From: Agapetus fuscipes
Lineage: Eukaryota > Arthropoda > Insecta > Trichoptera > Glossosomatidae
NCBI GenBank assembly: GCA_951799405.1
Contig: OX637339.1
Span: 18,538,001-18,602,000 of the forward strand
Reading direction: 5' to 3'
Length of the DNA stretch: 64,000 nt
In this document: positions 31,509 to 41,950 of the stretch, in pieces
Layout: each line of letters starts with the position of its first letter
Position numbering within the stretch: position 1 is the stretch's first letter
Translations under genes and position numbers: made by a program
The notes under the pieces: generated by a model
The model's database searches: none
What the model was told of the DNA's origin: nothing
Seen by the model: the letters and a program-made list of their open reading frames with translations, nothing else

Positions 31509-33354
31509 CTAGCAGACCAAACCGCGCTCTCGCACGGTTGGCTGCTAGGCCCTACGGGCAGTTTGAAGTCCGGCTTCGCCAGCACAATTTACCCCTGCTC
31601 TGATTTTTAAAAGATCCATGAGAACTGACCAACAACAACAACAAAAAGTGGACAGTTTTACGGTAGAATCCCAGGCCTGATCGTGCTATTTTCTATTGTT
31701 GTGCAGGTGCTGAAGTCTTTATCCTGCTTTTTATTTCTGCTCTTTATTTTTCTGGTGATGGTTTATAATGATGCTCGACACGATCATTATCAATTAAGTG
31801 TATAACTTGTATTTTCTGCTCTTTTTCGTTTTGCTGGTAATAGTATCTTAAGCGGACCTGTGTTGCTTGCAATTGTCTTATAGTGGCATGAAACATGACT
31901 GCGTTTGCCATACGGCATTGTTTTGTTGGTACTGGTGCTTTTGTTTTTAGATAGTTCCAGCTGCTCTTATTGTCATGAAATGCCTTCAAACTGCTCGTCC
32001 TGCTCTGAATTATCTTTTGACATCTTTAAACTGCTTGTGATACTTTTCACGATATTTTAGTGTCTGATACTGCTTGGTACCTGAAGATACCTTAAAATGC
32101 CTAAACTCACAATCTACAAAAAATCTAAGTATGGGAAAACGTTCGACCCATCGACAGAACTCTAAGAAAAAAATGACTTTTGAAAATTAAAAAAAAAAAA
32201 ACTTTTTAACTTTTTTCATTTTTATATATAAGACACTTTGTATGAAAGTTTACTTTTTAAATATTTGTTCAAAGAAATTTGCCGTAGAAAAAAAGTTTCT
32301 TCCAACATTTATGGGGTTTACTAAAATGCATTCAAAATTCGAGTATGAGGCCTATGAATTTAAAATGGCCGCCTGCAGAGCAATATATTTTTTTAGTTTG
32401 TATGGCGGGTATGTAAAATATACACTTGGCGGGATTTTCCTATTACATATCATTACATTTCGCTAAATTATAATTGTTTGTGTAGCATCAAAACAGTTGA
32501 TTTTTTTACTTATAAATTTGACTTTTTTGTGAAAATCAGGTTTTTCAAAATTTTGTTGGAAAAAAATTGTCATTGAAAAAAGTTTTCTTTCAAAAAATGT
32601 TGACATAAGCAAAACCAAATTGATCATTGAGAAAAAACCTTCAGACTTTTAAAATGAACGCCAGGAGAATGTTAAATATTGAAGAAACCAAAAAAAATGT
32701 ATGGCAGCTACTCTTAATCCTTCATGTATTTCGTTGTTCTTTTGAAAATATTTAAGTCTGTTTATGTTCAGAAAGCATGCTTAATTTCAATGTTCCAACT
32801 TTATGCATGCGCCCGATGTGCCACCTGAAAGTTATTGTTTTTTATTTTTTTCTATGTAGGTATTTACAAATTTTGTTTGAAGAATTTACTTTTTGCGAAA
32901 AAATTTCTTCCAAAAGTTGTTGAAATTACTAAGAGACATGACTGTTTCGAATATCAAGCCTGTAAATTTAAAATGGCCGCCAGCGGCAAGATTTCAATTT
33001 TCAGTCTGTATGGCAGGTATGCGAAATATGCACGTGACGTCATCCGGACCCTGACAGTTGTTTAGCCACTGACATTTAATGGGGGTGTGCAAAATTTCAG
33101 CATCGTGCTGCGAACGGTCTGGGCGCCTATAATGGTACAAATATACAAACACACAAACAAACAAACAAACAAACAAACAAACAAACAAACAAACAAACAA
33201 ACAAACAAACAAACAAACAAACAAACAAACAAACACCAAAAAATCTGGATATGAGCGTTAGTTCAGTTTGTCAAGAGAAACACTTTTTAGAAAAACATTT
33301 TTGCAAATTCGAAAAAAACAGACGCAAATACCCTGTCCTTTTTTATATAATAGA
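31509..33354 (-). mobile_element. Non-autonomous Helitron, 1846 bp, inside the Tc1-like element
   Basis: The minus strand starts TCTATTATATAAAAAAGG and ends with the same hairpin and CTAG as the Helitron at 28739. It is inserted between A and T. The part 32835-33350 is closely similar to 30059-30500. An internal, diverged copy of the same module lies at 32240-32410 (AAAATGGCCGCCTGCAG), so this copy has a partly duplicated interior. Confidence 0.9.
33145..33236 (+). repeat. (ACAA)n microsatellite
   Basis: About 85 bp of nearly uninterrupted CAAA repeats. The other Helitron has only three units at the same place (30372-30384), so the array expanded after the copies separated. Confidence 0.95.
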
Positions 33355-33589
33355 TTGTGATGTTTTTGTTATTTAATGACAAAAACACTTTATTGGAAAC
33401 ATTTTGACACCGCATTTCTTGTTAATTGTCATTTATTTTTATTGCTATATCATATTTACACATTTTTGATGAAAAAAACGATATTTTGTGACATTGCCTT
33501 AAGCTGCGTTGATGGCTTATATGAGTCGTGGCATGCTCTCAATGCAATTTTTATGCACTGGATTTTATCTCAGGGGTATGATACCACAC

Positions 33590-34480
33590 CTGAGTGAGGG
33601 TTTTGATGAGCTGCTGCTTGGTTGTGATCACCTCCTGAGCAATCGCCTTCTTCGTGAGCTCCCACAGGGTTTCGATTGGGTTCATGTCAGGGAATCCCCT
33701 GGCCAAGGTAAAACCTGCAATTTTTTTTCAGCCAGAAATGCAGTGGCACTACTGGTTTTATGGCATAATGCGGAATTATGCATAAATATGTACTCTTGGC
33801 CATCAGGGAACCATTCTCCGACTTCAGGTAGCAGTCAATTTTTCAGTATTTGTCTGTTCTGATCCTGCTTCATGGTCCATTGCTTGATGTGGAAGTGACG
33901 CATCCACTTGGAAGCGATGATTGACCACAATTATGATACTGGTCATGTTTGATTGTCTTCAAAGGGCACTCCTTATGGAATTTTTCTCCCAGGTGCCATC
34001 GAACGGATGATGAATTTTTAACCAAAATTTGAAAAATGGCTTCATTAGAGAAGCACATCCATAAAAGAGATGATCGCGCGATAGGATCTTTTAATGGATT
34101 TAAGCCCATTCAAATATCAATCACCTAACTTCTGCTCTCCTTTGTAGTCATGTGGTGATGTGCTTTGGCCCATTGCTATCACTTTTTCTTCATGGCTACC
34201 AAAAGGTGAGTTTTCGCAGCACGACCATGACCAATGAGTCTCTTCTCAGCCAGCCTCCTCTGGACTGTCTTCTAAGATATTTCAAGATTTTCTTCCTTGA
34301 TTATCAAGGTGAGACGAGACACACTTTTTTTTCGATTTTGGAGACAGTTATCTCTGATTTGTTGGTCAGTACGACGTGTGGTGACTCGTTTTTTGCTACT
34401 TTTTCCAACCTCATGCAAGATTTTGATGGTTTTTTTCTAAATTTTGTTTTAAAAACACTTTAAAACACCTAGAATGTCTT
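33590..34480 (-). pseudogene. Tc1-like transposase, inactivated
   Basis: From the N-terminal side: KILHEVGKSSKKRVTTRRTD and KTVQRRLAEKRLIG (paired helix-turn-helix DNA-binding part), FSNEAIFQILVKNS (where the first catalytic Asp of FSDES is now Asn), and SPDMNPIETLWE (third catalytic acidic motif). In-frame TAG and TGA codons and frameshifts are present. It would have cut and pasted elements with the 30 bp TIRs around it. Confidence 0.88.
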
Positions 34481-34969
34481 TTATTTCACCTAAAAAATGT
34501 TCAGTGTAAAAAAAAAAAAATTACTTCCTCATATTTTCTAGGAGTCGGGTCTTAGTCCATAGGTCCATACTGAAAAAACACTATTTTTTTACTCAACCTT
34601 GGAGAACTCTTAATTTTAATTAGTAATGATCAAAAAACTAAGTTAATCTAATACAGAGTTAATATTTACTTAAGTTTTCGTATAAAAATGCTGCTAAAAT
34701 TCACTAAATTAATTGTAATGTATGTTTACTTGTGACGCTCTCGATAGCTCGTTTTCACAAAAATGATGACTGCATGAGATCAACCTTACATGTTTTAAAG
34801 GTGTGACACTTTGCATGTGTTACTACGTTTTAAATGAGTCATTAGTGTTACCAGTAGTAAAAATAAAAAAGATTTGGCCATCACATGACCGTTATTGAGA
34901 AGTAATAGCAATGTAAACAGAAAAAATACGAAATATTTGAAGTGTCCCTATTAATATGGCAACCCACTG

Positions 34970-35117
34970 TACTTAGTCGTAAGCTAGTTTCGGGCATATT
35001 ATATTACATGTCAATGATTTCCACCATCTATTTGTCGAGAGATGTTAGGTGCTTTGTTCACATTGGGAAAACTTTTCGTCGGGAGAAACGTATGTGTATT
35101 GTTAGTACAGGCCAGTG
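34970..35117. other. Unassigned spacer
   Basis: Sequence between the Tc1-like element and MITE-P; no feature is seen. Confidence 0.35.
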
Positions 35118-35359
35118 TACCCTTAGTACGAGTTGCAAAACTTGAGAAAAGTAAAGTTTACGGAAAATATTAAAGAGTGATTTCTCCCAAAATCTGCCGT
35201 TTTTTGCTTTTTTACACTTTATGGTCTTAGCAAAAGAGTTACAGTGATGAAAAAAATCAAGTACAAACAAACAAAAACGGCAGATTTTGGGGAAAATCAC
35301 TCATTAATAATTGCCGTAAACTTTACATTATTCAAGTTTTGCAACTCGTACTAAGGGTA
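35118..35359. mobile_element. MITE-P copy
   Basis: Inverted-repeat element of the TACCCTTAGTACGAG family, with the AACGGCAGATTTTGGG arms. Flanks are GTG and CAG, so the target duplication is not clean here. Confidence 0.85.
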
Positions 35360-35579
35360 CAGCTCGTATTTCCTCGCTGTGCCGGGGGCCGTATATTGTG
35401 TTTACTGCTAATTTGTGACTGCGAATAGGAGGGTACACAATGTGCCAAACAAAGTGACATTCAAGCGTGACACTTTTGTATGTAATGCCCCCAGCAATGT
35501 CGCTCCTGTATGATTTTGTTCCACAAGGAGGTATCGTTACGTGATTCAGGCTTCAAGTTTTCAAAACGAAGGATTGAAG

Positions 35580-35836
35580 GTTCCTTGACTTATAGGTTGT
35601 TATGCGGCTGACCACCCATACTGTAAAAAATTGGTTCACTTTGCCAATGTCACCCCTGTTTCAGGGAAGGACGGCAAGAGTTGCAAGGCTTATGTTCATT
35701 TGACATGGGTTTTTATGTTGTAGGTCCACATGCGGCATGTGTTAGCGCGAAATTATACATATCTGCTTGTGGGAATGCATTTAATATAAATCTTAAATGA
35801 TATATATCTTTGCAGCTTAGATTAGATTAGATTAGA
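35580..35836 (+). mobile_element. G block, full length
   Basis: From TTCCTTGACTTATAGG to a TTAGATTAGATTAGA tail; subfamily with GTTAGCGCGAAATTATACAT. Confidence 0.8.
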
Positions 35837-36650
35837 AGGATCTTGATGATTGATGATTTATTTCCGGTTTATTGCCGTTTAATGATTACAGGTAGGAAAT
35901 GCAATCTCGATCTGGCAAGATCCCGATCTTCAGAGATCTCGCCTCATTTTTCGAGATCAATCTCGAAACATAAAATGACGAGATCTCGACCAAGATCGAC
36001 GAGATCGAGCGGCAGTAGTCGGCGATGCATGACAAGTGCTCTCTGCGCGCGAGAGATTCGCTGACTGACGAAGGAAAGGACGGACCGCATACGCAAACTA
36101 ACGGTGTTGCTGCAAGATCCAATAGAAGTCTTCAAGAAGGAACTAAGGAAGATAAATTACAACTTAATTTGCAATTACAATCGTTTGAAAGAAATGTGAT
36201 CGCCTACGTGCAAAAACTGACACGCAAAAATGAACTTTAGAGGGGAGCATGATGCAGTACGAGTAGATATGTATGTAGGATGGCCCCGTAAGGGCTACTT
36301 TTCTATTACGTTGTGTATTAGTCCTATGGGGTTTCAATTTATCCATCACACGGGGAAAGCCAATTCCGACATAAGGAATAGCTTGCCTTCTTTCTTTATA
36401 AAATACTCTGTCATAACTCTATGGGAGGCTTTGATACATTGAAAGCTTATCACACCAGAGTTTGAAATGTCTGAGTTTTTCTATTGTAAAATACTTTTTT
36501 TTAAATCTATACAAAAAAATATATTGAGCTCGTAACAGATAAAAGTTTGTAAAATACTTAAAATACGCCAAATACGCATATTAATAATATACCACCACCT
36601 ATAAGGTAATGTGAATATGTGCTGATTCACTGATATGAAAAATCGTGGAT
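35837..36650. other. Unassigned; GATC/CGAGAT-rich stretch at 35900-36015
   Basis: The words AGATCTCG, CGAGATC and AAGATCCCGATCTT recur about ten times within 115 bp in both orientations. They form many short palindromes. No coding or terminal repeat is recognised. Confidence 0.4.
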
Positions 36651-36654
36651 GAAC

Positions 36655-37322
36655 AATGATAGCTCAGTTGGTTGAGTGCTTGCATTCCGCCCCGTGAGCT
36701 CGGGTTTGAATCCCACCGAGGGTGTAACTGTAACTCTGTCGCCATTCCGCTAGGGGTGGCCAGAGCCTCTGCAGAGTTGCCTCCATTTTTTCCTATCCTT
36801 ACATACCTCTTTCAATTCATTCATATCCATCACTTTTTTCATGCATTTTCTTCTTTTACGCTCACTTTATTTATCCCATTCTTTCACAATCTCCTCAATC
36901 TGATCACTCCATACTTTTCTCGGTCGTCCCTTCCCTCTTTTTCCTTTCACACTTTCTTTGAATACATACTTTGTCAGTCTATCATCATTCATTCTTTCCA
37001 CATGCCCAAACCATCTCATCACATTCTTTTGTACCTTAGCTTTCACATCCTCTTTCAAATTACATTCTTTTTTTCAGAAATGATTTCCCATTTCGGTGTT
37101 TATTTCAAACCCCAACATAAAATACCGGCAAGGTTTACTCAGCCCTCACAAGAAATGAGTACCAGCCCTCTCTGGAGCTGGGAAACTCCCACTTCAACTG
37201 AAGTGATTGGCGTAAGGCCGACCCCCTTACCTGTTGAAATAAATAGGTTCAACTCGCCACATGCGACCCCTTCGGTGATAATGCGGCAAAAAGTTACACT
37301 ATGTGTGTAGCTTAGTTGCGTG
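36655..37322 (+). mobile_element. SINE-B split by an RTE-like fragment
   Basis: Head B and CCACCGAGGGTGT (36655-36733) continue at 37075 with CAGAAATGATTTCCC, the rest of the body and the 3' end (AAGTTACACTATGTGTGTAG, CTTAGTTGCG). The joined parts give an ordinary SINE-B, as seen intact at 41325-41644. Confidence 0.85.
36733..37078 (-). pseudogene. RTE-like C-terminal fragment inserted in SINE-B
   Basis: The minus frame 37058-36867 reads KAKVQKNVMRWFGHVERMND, RLTKYVFKESVKGKRGKGRP and RKVWSDQIEEIVKEW. The 3' end (GGCCACCCCTAGCGGAATGG) matches the family at 4245-4721. It is 5'-truncated. Confidence 0.8.
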
Positions 37323-37325
37323 GAT

Positions 37326-37512
37326 AAAACATTTTATCGGGAGTAACTTGTCATAGGAGCTAATTATAAGGAAGTGCTGATGACAAACTTCTAAACTACA
37401 GGATTTTCAGATATTTTTTTGTGTTTTCTCTCGTAGAAGTTTTTCATGAGCACTTCTCTACAATTAGTTCACTTACAATGACAAGTTACACCCAATAAAA
37501 CGTTTTGTATGC
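37326..37512. mobile_element. Foldback (inverted-arm) element
   Basis: The left arm (AACTTGTCATAGGAGCTAAT, AAGTGCTGATGACAAACTTC) is the imperfect reverse complement of the right arm (GAAGTTTTTCATGAGCACTT, AATGACAAGTTACACCCAAT), around a centre of about 40 bp. Related single arms occur at 13680-13790 and 54390-54460. No transposase is present. Confidence 0.65.
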
Positions 37513-37939
37513 ACGATTTCTCAAATCAGTGAATCAGCACATATTAAATTATACCTTTAAGATGACGATTTCATCAAAAACTTCAAAAAATATATACAGC
37601 TACCCACAAATAATAATTATTATCGTTATAAAATGTTGAAACAAAAACTTGCCTCGTTTTCCTTTGTTACGCTACGCTATGATTCAAAACTAATTGTAAT
37701 ATGTCTTGTGTAACTAAACATGAAACAACAGGTAAGTACACTGTTTATAAATTAGCAATGCAGATGGGTTGCATCAGGCATCCACTGAACATACGAGTGT
37801 ATGTATTTACGTAGAGATTTGCATTGCCAAGATCACACTAAAGGCAAACACAACATCATCTTTGCTGGACTATTTTAATTGCGGCTTTTGTTTAAAACGT
37901 TTGTAAGATATTTAGGTGAAGGTTTAACTTTACAATATG
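37513..37939. other. Unassigned sequence
   Basis: No repeat or coding signature recognised apart from decayed foldback flank. Confidence 0.35.
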
Positions 37940-38467
37940 ACGCATCTAAGCTACACATATAGTGTCTCTTCACAATAGTGTAAGAAAGTCCGGCCTCACA
38001 CCTACAGCTTTCAGTTGAAGTGGGGATTTCCCAGGTCCCGGTGGCGCTGGTTCTCATTTCTTGTGAAGGCTTAGGGCCTGTTGCACCAACCTCCAATCAA
38101 TATTTGATTGAAACATCAAATTTGATTGCTTAGTAAGGACCTCGGTTAAATATTTCTCGAAAGTTGGTAAAAATGTGATGGAATTTGAACAGGAAATATG
38201 ATTCACATCAGCTGACTTACGTATATGCAATCAATTGTTTGATTTGAAAGGGAGAAATCACACTTAATTTTGATTTTCTTCTGATTGGTGTTTAATGCAA
38301 CAGGCCCTTAGTGAACCTTGTGGTAATTATGTTGAAGTTTAAAAATTAACACCGAAACGGGAAATCATTTCAGACACCCTCGGTGGGGATCGAACCACTC
38401 TGCCAACTGAGCTATCGACCGGACTTCTTACGAGCTTGGTCGTCGCTACAAAGCGCCGATTCTCAAA
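37940..38467 (-). mobile_element. SINE-AB copy carrying MITE-H
   Basis: SINE-B body is present on both sides of the MITE: AACCAGCGCCACCGGGACCT on one side, TTACCACAAGGTTCACTAAG on the other. Head B follows, and a short A remnant (GAATCGGCGCTTTGTAGCGA) reaches 38467. The SINE predates the MITE. Confidence 0.8.
38074..38307. mobile_element. MITE-H copy with clean TTA duplication
   Basis: TIRs GGGCCTGTTGCACCAA / TTAATGCAACAGGCCC, 234 bp, flanked by TTA at 38071-38073 and 38308-38310 within a SINE. A 3 bp TTA target and GGGCC termini are typical of PIF/Harbinger MITEs. Confidence 0.88.
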
Positions 38468-38786
38468 TTCAAATTCTACAAATTGAAAATGCAAGTTGCA
38501 TGCACTTTTGAGTAGATAACACAATTCTAATCTAAAATTTCCACATTAACAATTATCATTGTGGTTTGACATACAATTATTTATTCTGAGATGTTTATAC
38601 TTGAGTACATACATGTATAATCTGATGGTGAATGCAAATATGTGTGTTGAGTTATTCACAGAGACAACATGCAGCTCTGACTCTGCATATAATTCATCAT
38701 CATTAATAGATTATGATTTATCCACACAGCTGCCTACTCCAAACAAACACTTGCTATAACATATAATATCTTGCCTTAAGGAGGTT
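38468..38786. other. Unassigned AT-rich sequence
   Basis: No feature recognised. Confidence 0.35.
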
Positions 38787-38996
38787 CGACCGGTCCGTAG
38801 TCCAGTGGTCAACACTTCTGACTCGTAAATGGAAGGTTGTGGGTTCGGATCCCGGCGGAGCACATAGATATACCATTTATATTTCCAAATATGCTGTTCG
38901 CTGGGTGAAAAATTCATATACCTATACCACAGACCGGTCACTAGAGGTCCATCCAGCCTTACAAATACTGGTTCTTGCTTGAGAATTGGCGCTTTC
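38787..38996 (+). mobile_element. SINE-A copy, 3'-truncated
   Basis: Head A (GACCGGTCCGTAGTCCAGTG, B box GGTTCGGATCC) and the A body to GAATTGGCGCTTTC. It has neither a 5S head nor a LINE-C tail. Confidence 0.8.
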
Positions 38997-39894
38997 AGTG
39001 ATAATTATTGTTCATTTTTCGCTCTCTCTTTCTCTCAACTCTCCAAAGTGGTTGACTTCTGTAAAATCTTTTGTTTATAGTTGAGCTTTATTAATTTCAG
39101 AATAAATTCACTGCGGTATTGTTCCTAGCAGTATATAGTACCTACATGGATGAGTGATATACTCATCTACTTGAGTCTACTAGGTCAGGCAGTTTGATCC
39201 ATTATGTTCTTTAGCGGGTCAAGTGTAGTGCATGCATTCGGGGTATGATCTCCTGGCAGTACCTAACACAAGACTCTACCATAACGTCCACCAAAGGAAA
39301 CTTGAACAGCGCCTGCAGTGAACGTTTCAGGTTCCCTACATTTATTTTTAAGTAGAGTTTAAACGAAACGCTGTTATATTGTCAGGTAGCTAGAATGCCT
39401 TTAATTCATTCACTAACTTAACTTAGATTTACCAGCCAGTCTTGCCATGTTGGCGTGGTGATACTCTCCATTGTCTGTTTCAATTTACAATAAACCACCT
39501 CTTTCGTTTACATTGTTTTTACCTACCATAACCTATATTTTGAACCTCTTTAGCAACAGTGGAAGGCGAGCAAGGTGTTGGGCCACGAACACCACCCTGA
39601 GGAGTCTCTTTTTCTAGCCGGGCATGTGGAAAAAGCGCGCAGCCCAACCTCAAAGGAGCCCCAATTGTCCGTTGTCGGAATCCTAACCTCAAAGAGGTGA
39701 CGGTTTGCGGCGAGGGGCCCAGCAGGGCCGCGCTTCCAATCTGTTCATTACAATATACTTGGGATACTAACTGAATCAGCAAAGTGTAGCAGTAGATAGA
39801 TTCCCACTTCTGATATACATCCATACGAATTAGTCTAGTTTAGAATCAACAGCCGCAAAGTAGGATTATTTTGAAATACGACAAATATATGGAC
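38997..39894. other. Unassigned; GC-richer segment at 39540-39750
   Basis: A 101-codon minus frame (39824-39519) covers the GC-richer part (CACCACCCTGAGGAGTCTC, AACCTCAAAGAGGTGAC). No domain is recognised. It could be a decayed LINE or gene fragment. Confidence 0.3.
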
Positions 39895-39940
39895 GAAAAA
39901 AACGGATTTTACTAACCGTGCAAAACAGAAGAACGATTTT

Positions 39941-39982
39941 CTCTACATTTCGTCGGAGTCATATCCGACGTCCTCAGGACAC
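39941..39982 (-). ncRNA. Degenerate hammerhead-like motif
   Basis: Core CTGAGGA, one extra C, stem II GTCGGA-TATGAC-TCCGAC (6 bp), then GAAA. Stem I can form only about two pairs and stem III is not ACCGGT, so activity is doubtful. Confidence 0.45.
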
Positions 39983-39991
39983 GTGTGTCCT

Positions 39992-40245
39992 CTATAAGGA
40001 GGAACCACGAACTGTTGAATTATTGTTGTTTGATCGAGGCCGAAGGTTGTCGGTATTTTTATTAATCTTCGGAGATACATCCATAGATGTCGCTATAGCT
40101 CCAGTTGTACAGACGGACGATATTATGTCTTCTTGTGGAATCGTCCGATTAATGAAAGGGTGGATCATTGAAGTTAGTACTGGCCTCCATATACTGGAAA
40201 CTTTGTAGCTGTCATCTCTGTTGAAGTTGGGATGCATTCTTGTCT
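39992..40245 (-). pseudogene. Penelope-like C-terminal peptide
   Basis: The frame reads KTRMHPNFNRDDSYKVSSIW and RPVL, which resembles the C-terminal tail after GIY-YIG in Penelope-like proteins, then drifts to an Asn-rich end. No GIY-YIG motif is present. The assignment rests on remembered family style plus the adjacent hammerhead-like motif. Confidence 0.55.
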
Positions 40246-40275
40246 TTTGCACGGTCAGTAAAATCCGTTTTCATA

Positions 40276-40487
40276 ATTTAAAATCTTTAAATATATGGAC
40301 ATTCACGAGATCGTTTTCTTTGCATTTACATATTTATGTTATCTCGATTCCCAGAGAAGCAAAAAAAACAAGATCATTTACTCCTCTAGAAAAACGTGGG
40401 CAGGCTTTTAATATGACCTTCAAATGTTACTTATACTATAAATATATGGTAGTGGGTTCTTTAGGTTTCCAGGGAAGAAAGGAAGAT
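40276..40487. other. Unassigned spacer
   Basis: No recognised feature. TATATGG and AGGTTTCCAGGGAAGA recur near 41756-41788, so this flank is part of a small duplicated segment. Confidence 0.35.
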
Positions 40488-40723
40488 TCCTTGACTTATA
40501 GGTTCACACGAGGCTGACCTCCCATACTGTAAAAAATGGTTCATTTTGCCAAAGTCACGCCTGTTTCAGAGTAAATGCACATGCATCTGAGATTCGGATT
40601 TTAATTTGTAAGTACAAATGCAGCATTTGTAAGTGCGAATATGCACGCGCCTGTTCGAGGGCATGCTTTTTATATGAACTTTAAATGTTAATACATCTTT
40701 GCACCTTATAATACAGATATTTG
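40488..40723 (+). mobile_element. G block, diverged subfamily
   Basis: Starts TTCCTTGACTTATAGG. The 3' half carries GTAAGTGCGAATATGCACGC and GGGCATGCTTTTTATATGAA, a variant also found at 41142-41762. The tail is decayed. Confidence 0.7.
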
Positions 40724-40749
40724 GTATGAGGCTAATAAAATAAGTATGT

Positions 40750-41141
40750 AAGGACAGAAAGAAATGGCGGTTGATCTGTAATGTTGGCGGCTAGGGCTTA
40801 TTAAAATGAAATTTGTTTTATGTTTTAAGTTTTTGATGTCCATGTATATTATTATTTATTGATTTACAAAATGTAATTTTTCGTGTATGATCCTTGACTT
40901 ATAGGTTGGTATGCGGCTGACCACCCATGCTGTAAAAATGGTTCACTTTGCCAATGTCACCCCTGTTACAGGGAAGGACGGCAAGAGTTGCAAAGTGTAT
41001 GCCCATTTGAGATTGGTTTTTATGTTGTAGGCTCACATGAGGCACGTGCAAGCGCGAACTTGTACGTGTCTGGTTGTGGGAATGCATGTAATGTGAATCT
41101 CCAATGTAACATATCTTTGCAACTTAGATTAGATTAGATTA
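40750..41141 (+). mobile_element. LINE-G 3' end, uninterrupted reference copy
   Basis: Runs from the end of the RT frame (ACAGAAAGAAATGGCGGTTG) through the full linker and G block to (GATTA)n without interruption. It serves as the empty-site reference for the nested copy at 28370-30786. Confidence 0.88.
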
Positions 41142-41762
41142 GGCTGACCATCCATAGTGAAAAAAAATGGTTCACTTTGCCAAGGTTTCAGGGAAGGTTG
41201 GAAAAAGTTTCATGGCTTCAGTATATCTGAATTTCGAATTATAATTTGTAAGTAGGTACACGCAGCATTGGTAAGTGCGAATATACACTGTTTGTGTATA
41301 TTCGCACTTATTTTAAAAAACGCAAAACGCAACTTAGCTACACATATAGTGTCACTTCTTGCCGCGTTATACCCGAAGGAGTCACATGTGGCGAGTTGAA
41401 CCTATTTATTTTTACAGGTAAGGGGGCAGGCCTTACGCCAATCTCTTCAGTTGAAGTGGGGGTTTCCCAGCTCCCGAGGGGGCTGGTACTCATTTCTTGG
41501 TAAGCCTTGCCGGTATTTTTATCATGGGGTTTGAAGTAAACACCGAAATAGGAAATCATTTCTGACACCCTCCTCGGTGGGATTCGAACCCGAGCTCACG
41601 GGGTAGGATGCAAGCACTCTACCAACTGAGCTATCGACCGGACTATGTTTATTAAAATAATTTTATTAAAAATAAAATAAAATACACTGTGGGCATGCTT
41701 TTTATATGAACTTTAAATGTTAATATGTACATGTTTGCAACTTATACTGTAGATATATGGTA
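41142..41762 (+). mobile_element. G block interrupted by a SINE-B-bearing insert
   Basis: G block from GGCTGACCATCC to 41291, resumed at 41682 (GGGCATGCTTTTTATATGAA). The 9 bp word ATACACTGT is present on both sides (41283-41291 and 41682-41690), a probable target duplication. The inserted DNA begins with a 16 bp inverted copy of the host (arms 41273-41288 and 41294-41309). Confidence 0.75.
41325..41644 (-). mobile_element. SINE-B, full-length monomer
   Basis: Best intact SINE-B: head GTCCGGTCGATAGCTCAGTT, B box GGTTCGAATCC, body with GGTGTTTACTTC, CACTTCAACTGAAG, hairpin-like CTCCTTCGGGTATAACGC, and end GTGTAGCTAAGTTGCG. About 310 bp. It demonstrates the monomer that was fused into SINE-AB. 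Confidence 0.88.
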
Positions 41763-41950
41763 GCGGGTCCTTCAGGTTTCCAGGGAAGAGTGCAGATACT
41801 CCGAAATAGGGTCAACAAGTCACCACGAGGGTGGGGAAACAATGTCGTTATAGACTGAGCTGATCAGATATGGAGCAACTCATGCAAGAGGTTACACAAG
41901 AAGCAAATTAAAAATATCCCCATCGGTGATAGTTCAATACGTTGACAATA

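Larger units (their letters stand above)
31422..34969 (-). mobile_element. Tc1-like DNA transposon with a nested Helitron
   Basis: Perfect 30 bp TIRs start CAGTGGGTTGCCATATTAAT at both ends. The target duplication is TA (31420-31421 and 34970-34971). Total is 3548 bp; removing the Helitron (1846 bp) leaves about 1.7 kb, the usual Tc1 size. The transposase frame on the minus strand is dead. Confidence 0.93.
39895..40275 (-). mobile_element. Penelope-like element 3' end between inverted arms
   Basis: Arms at 40271-40246 and 39926-39901 are inverted copies (CGGATTTTACT, CCGTGCAAAA). Between them on the minus strand lie a PLE-like C-terminal peptide and a hammerhead-like motif. Inverted arms around a hammerhead also occur at 61279-61457. 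Confidence 0.65.

Noticed and set aside
36672..37310. 212-codon frame, one of the longest on the plus strand
   Set aside because: It reads antisense through an RTE fragment and sense through SINE-B; its openness is accidental.
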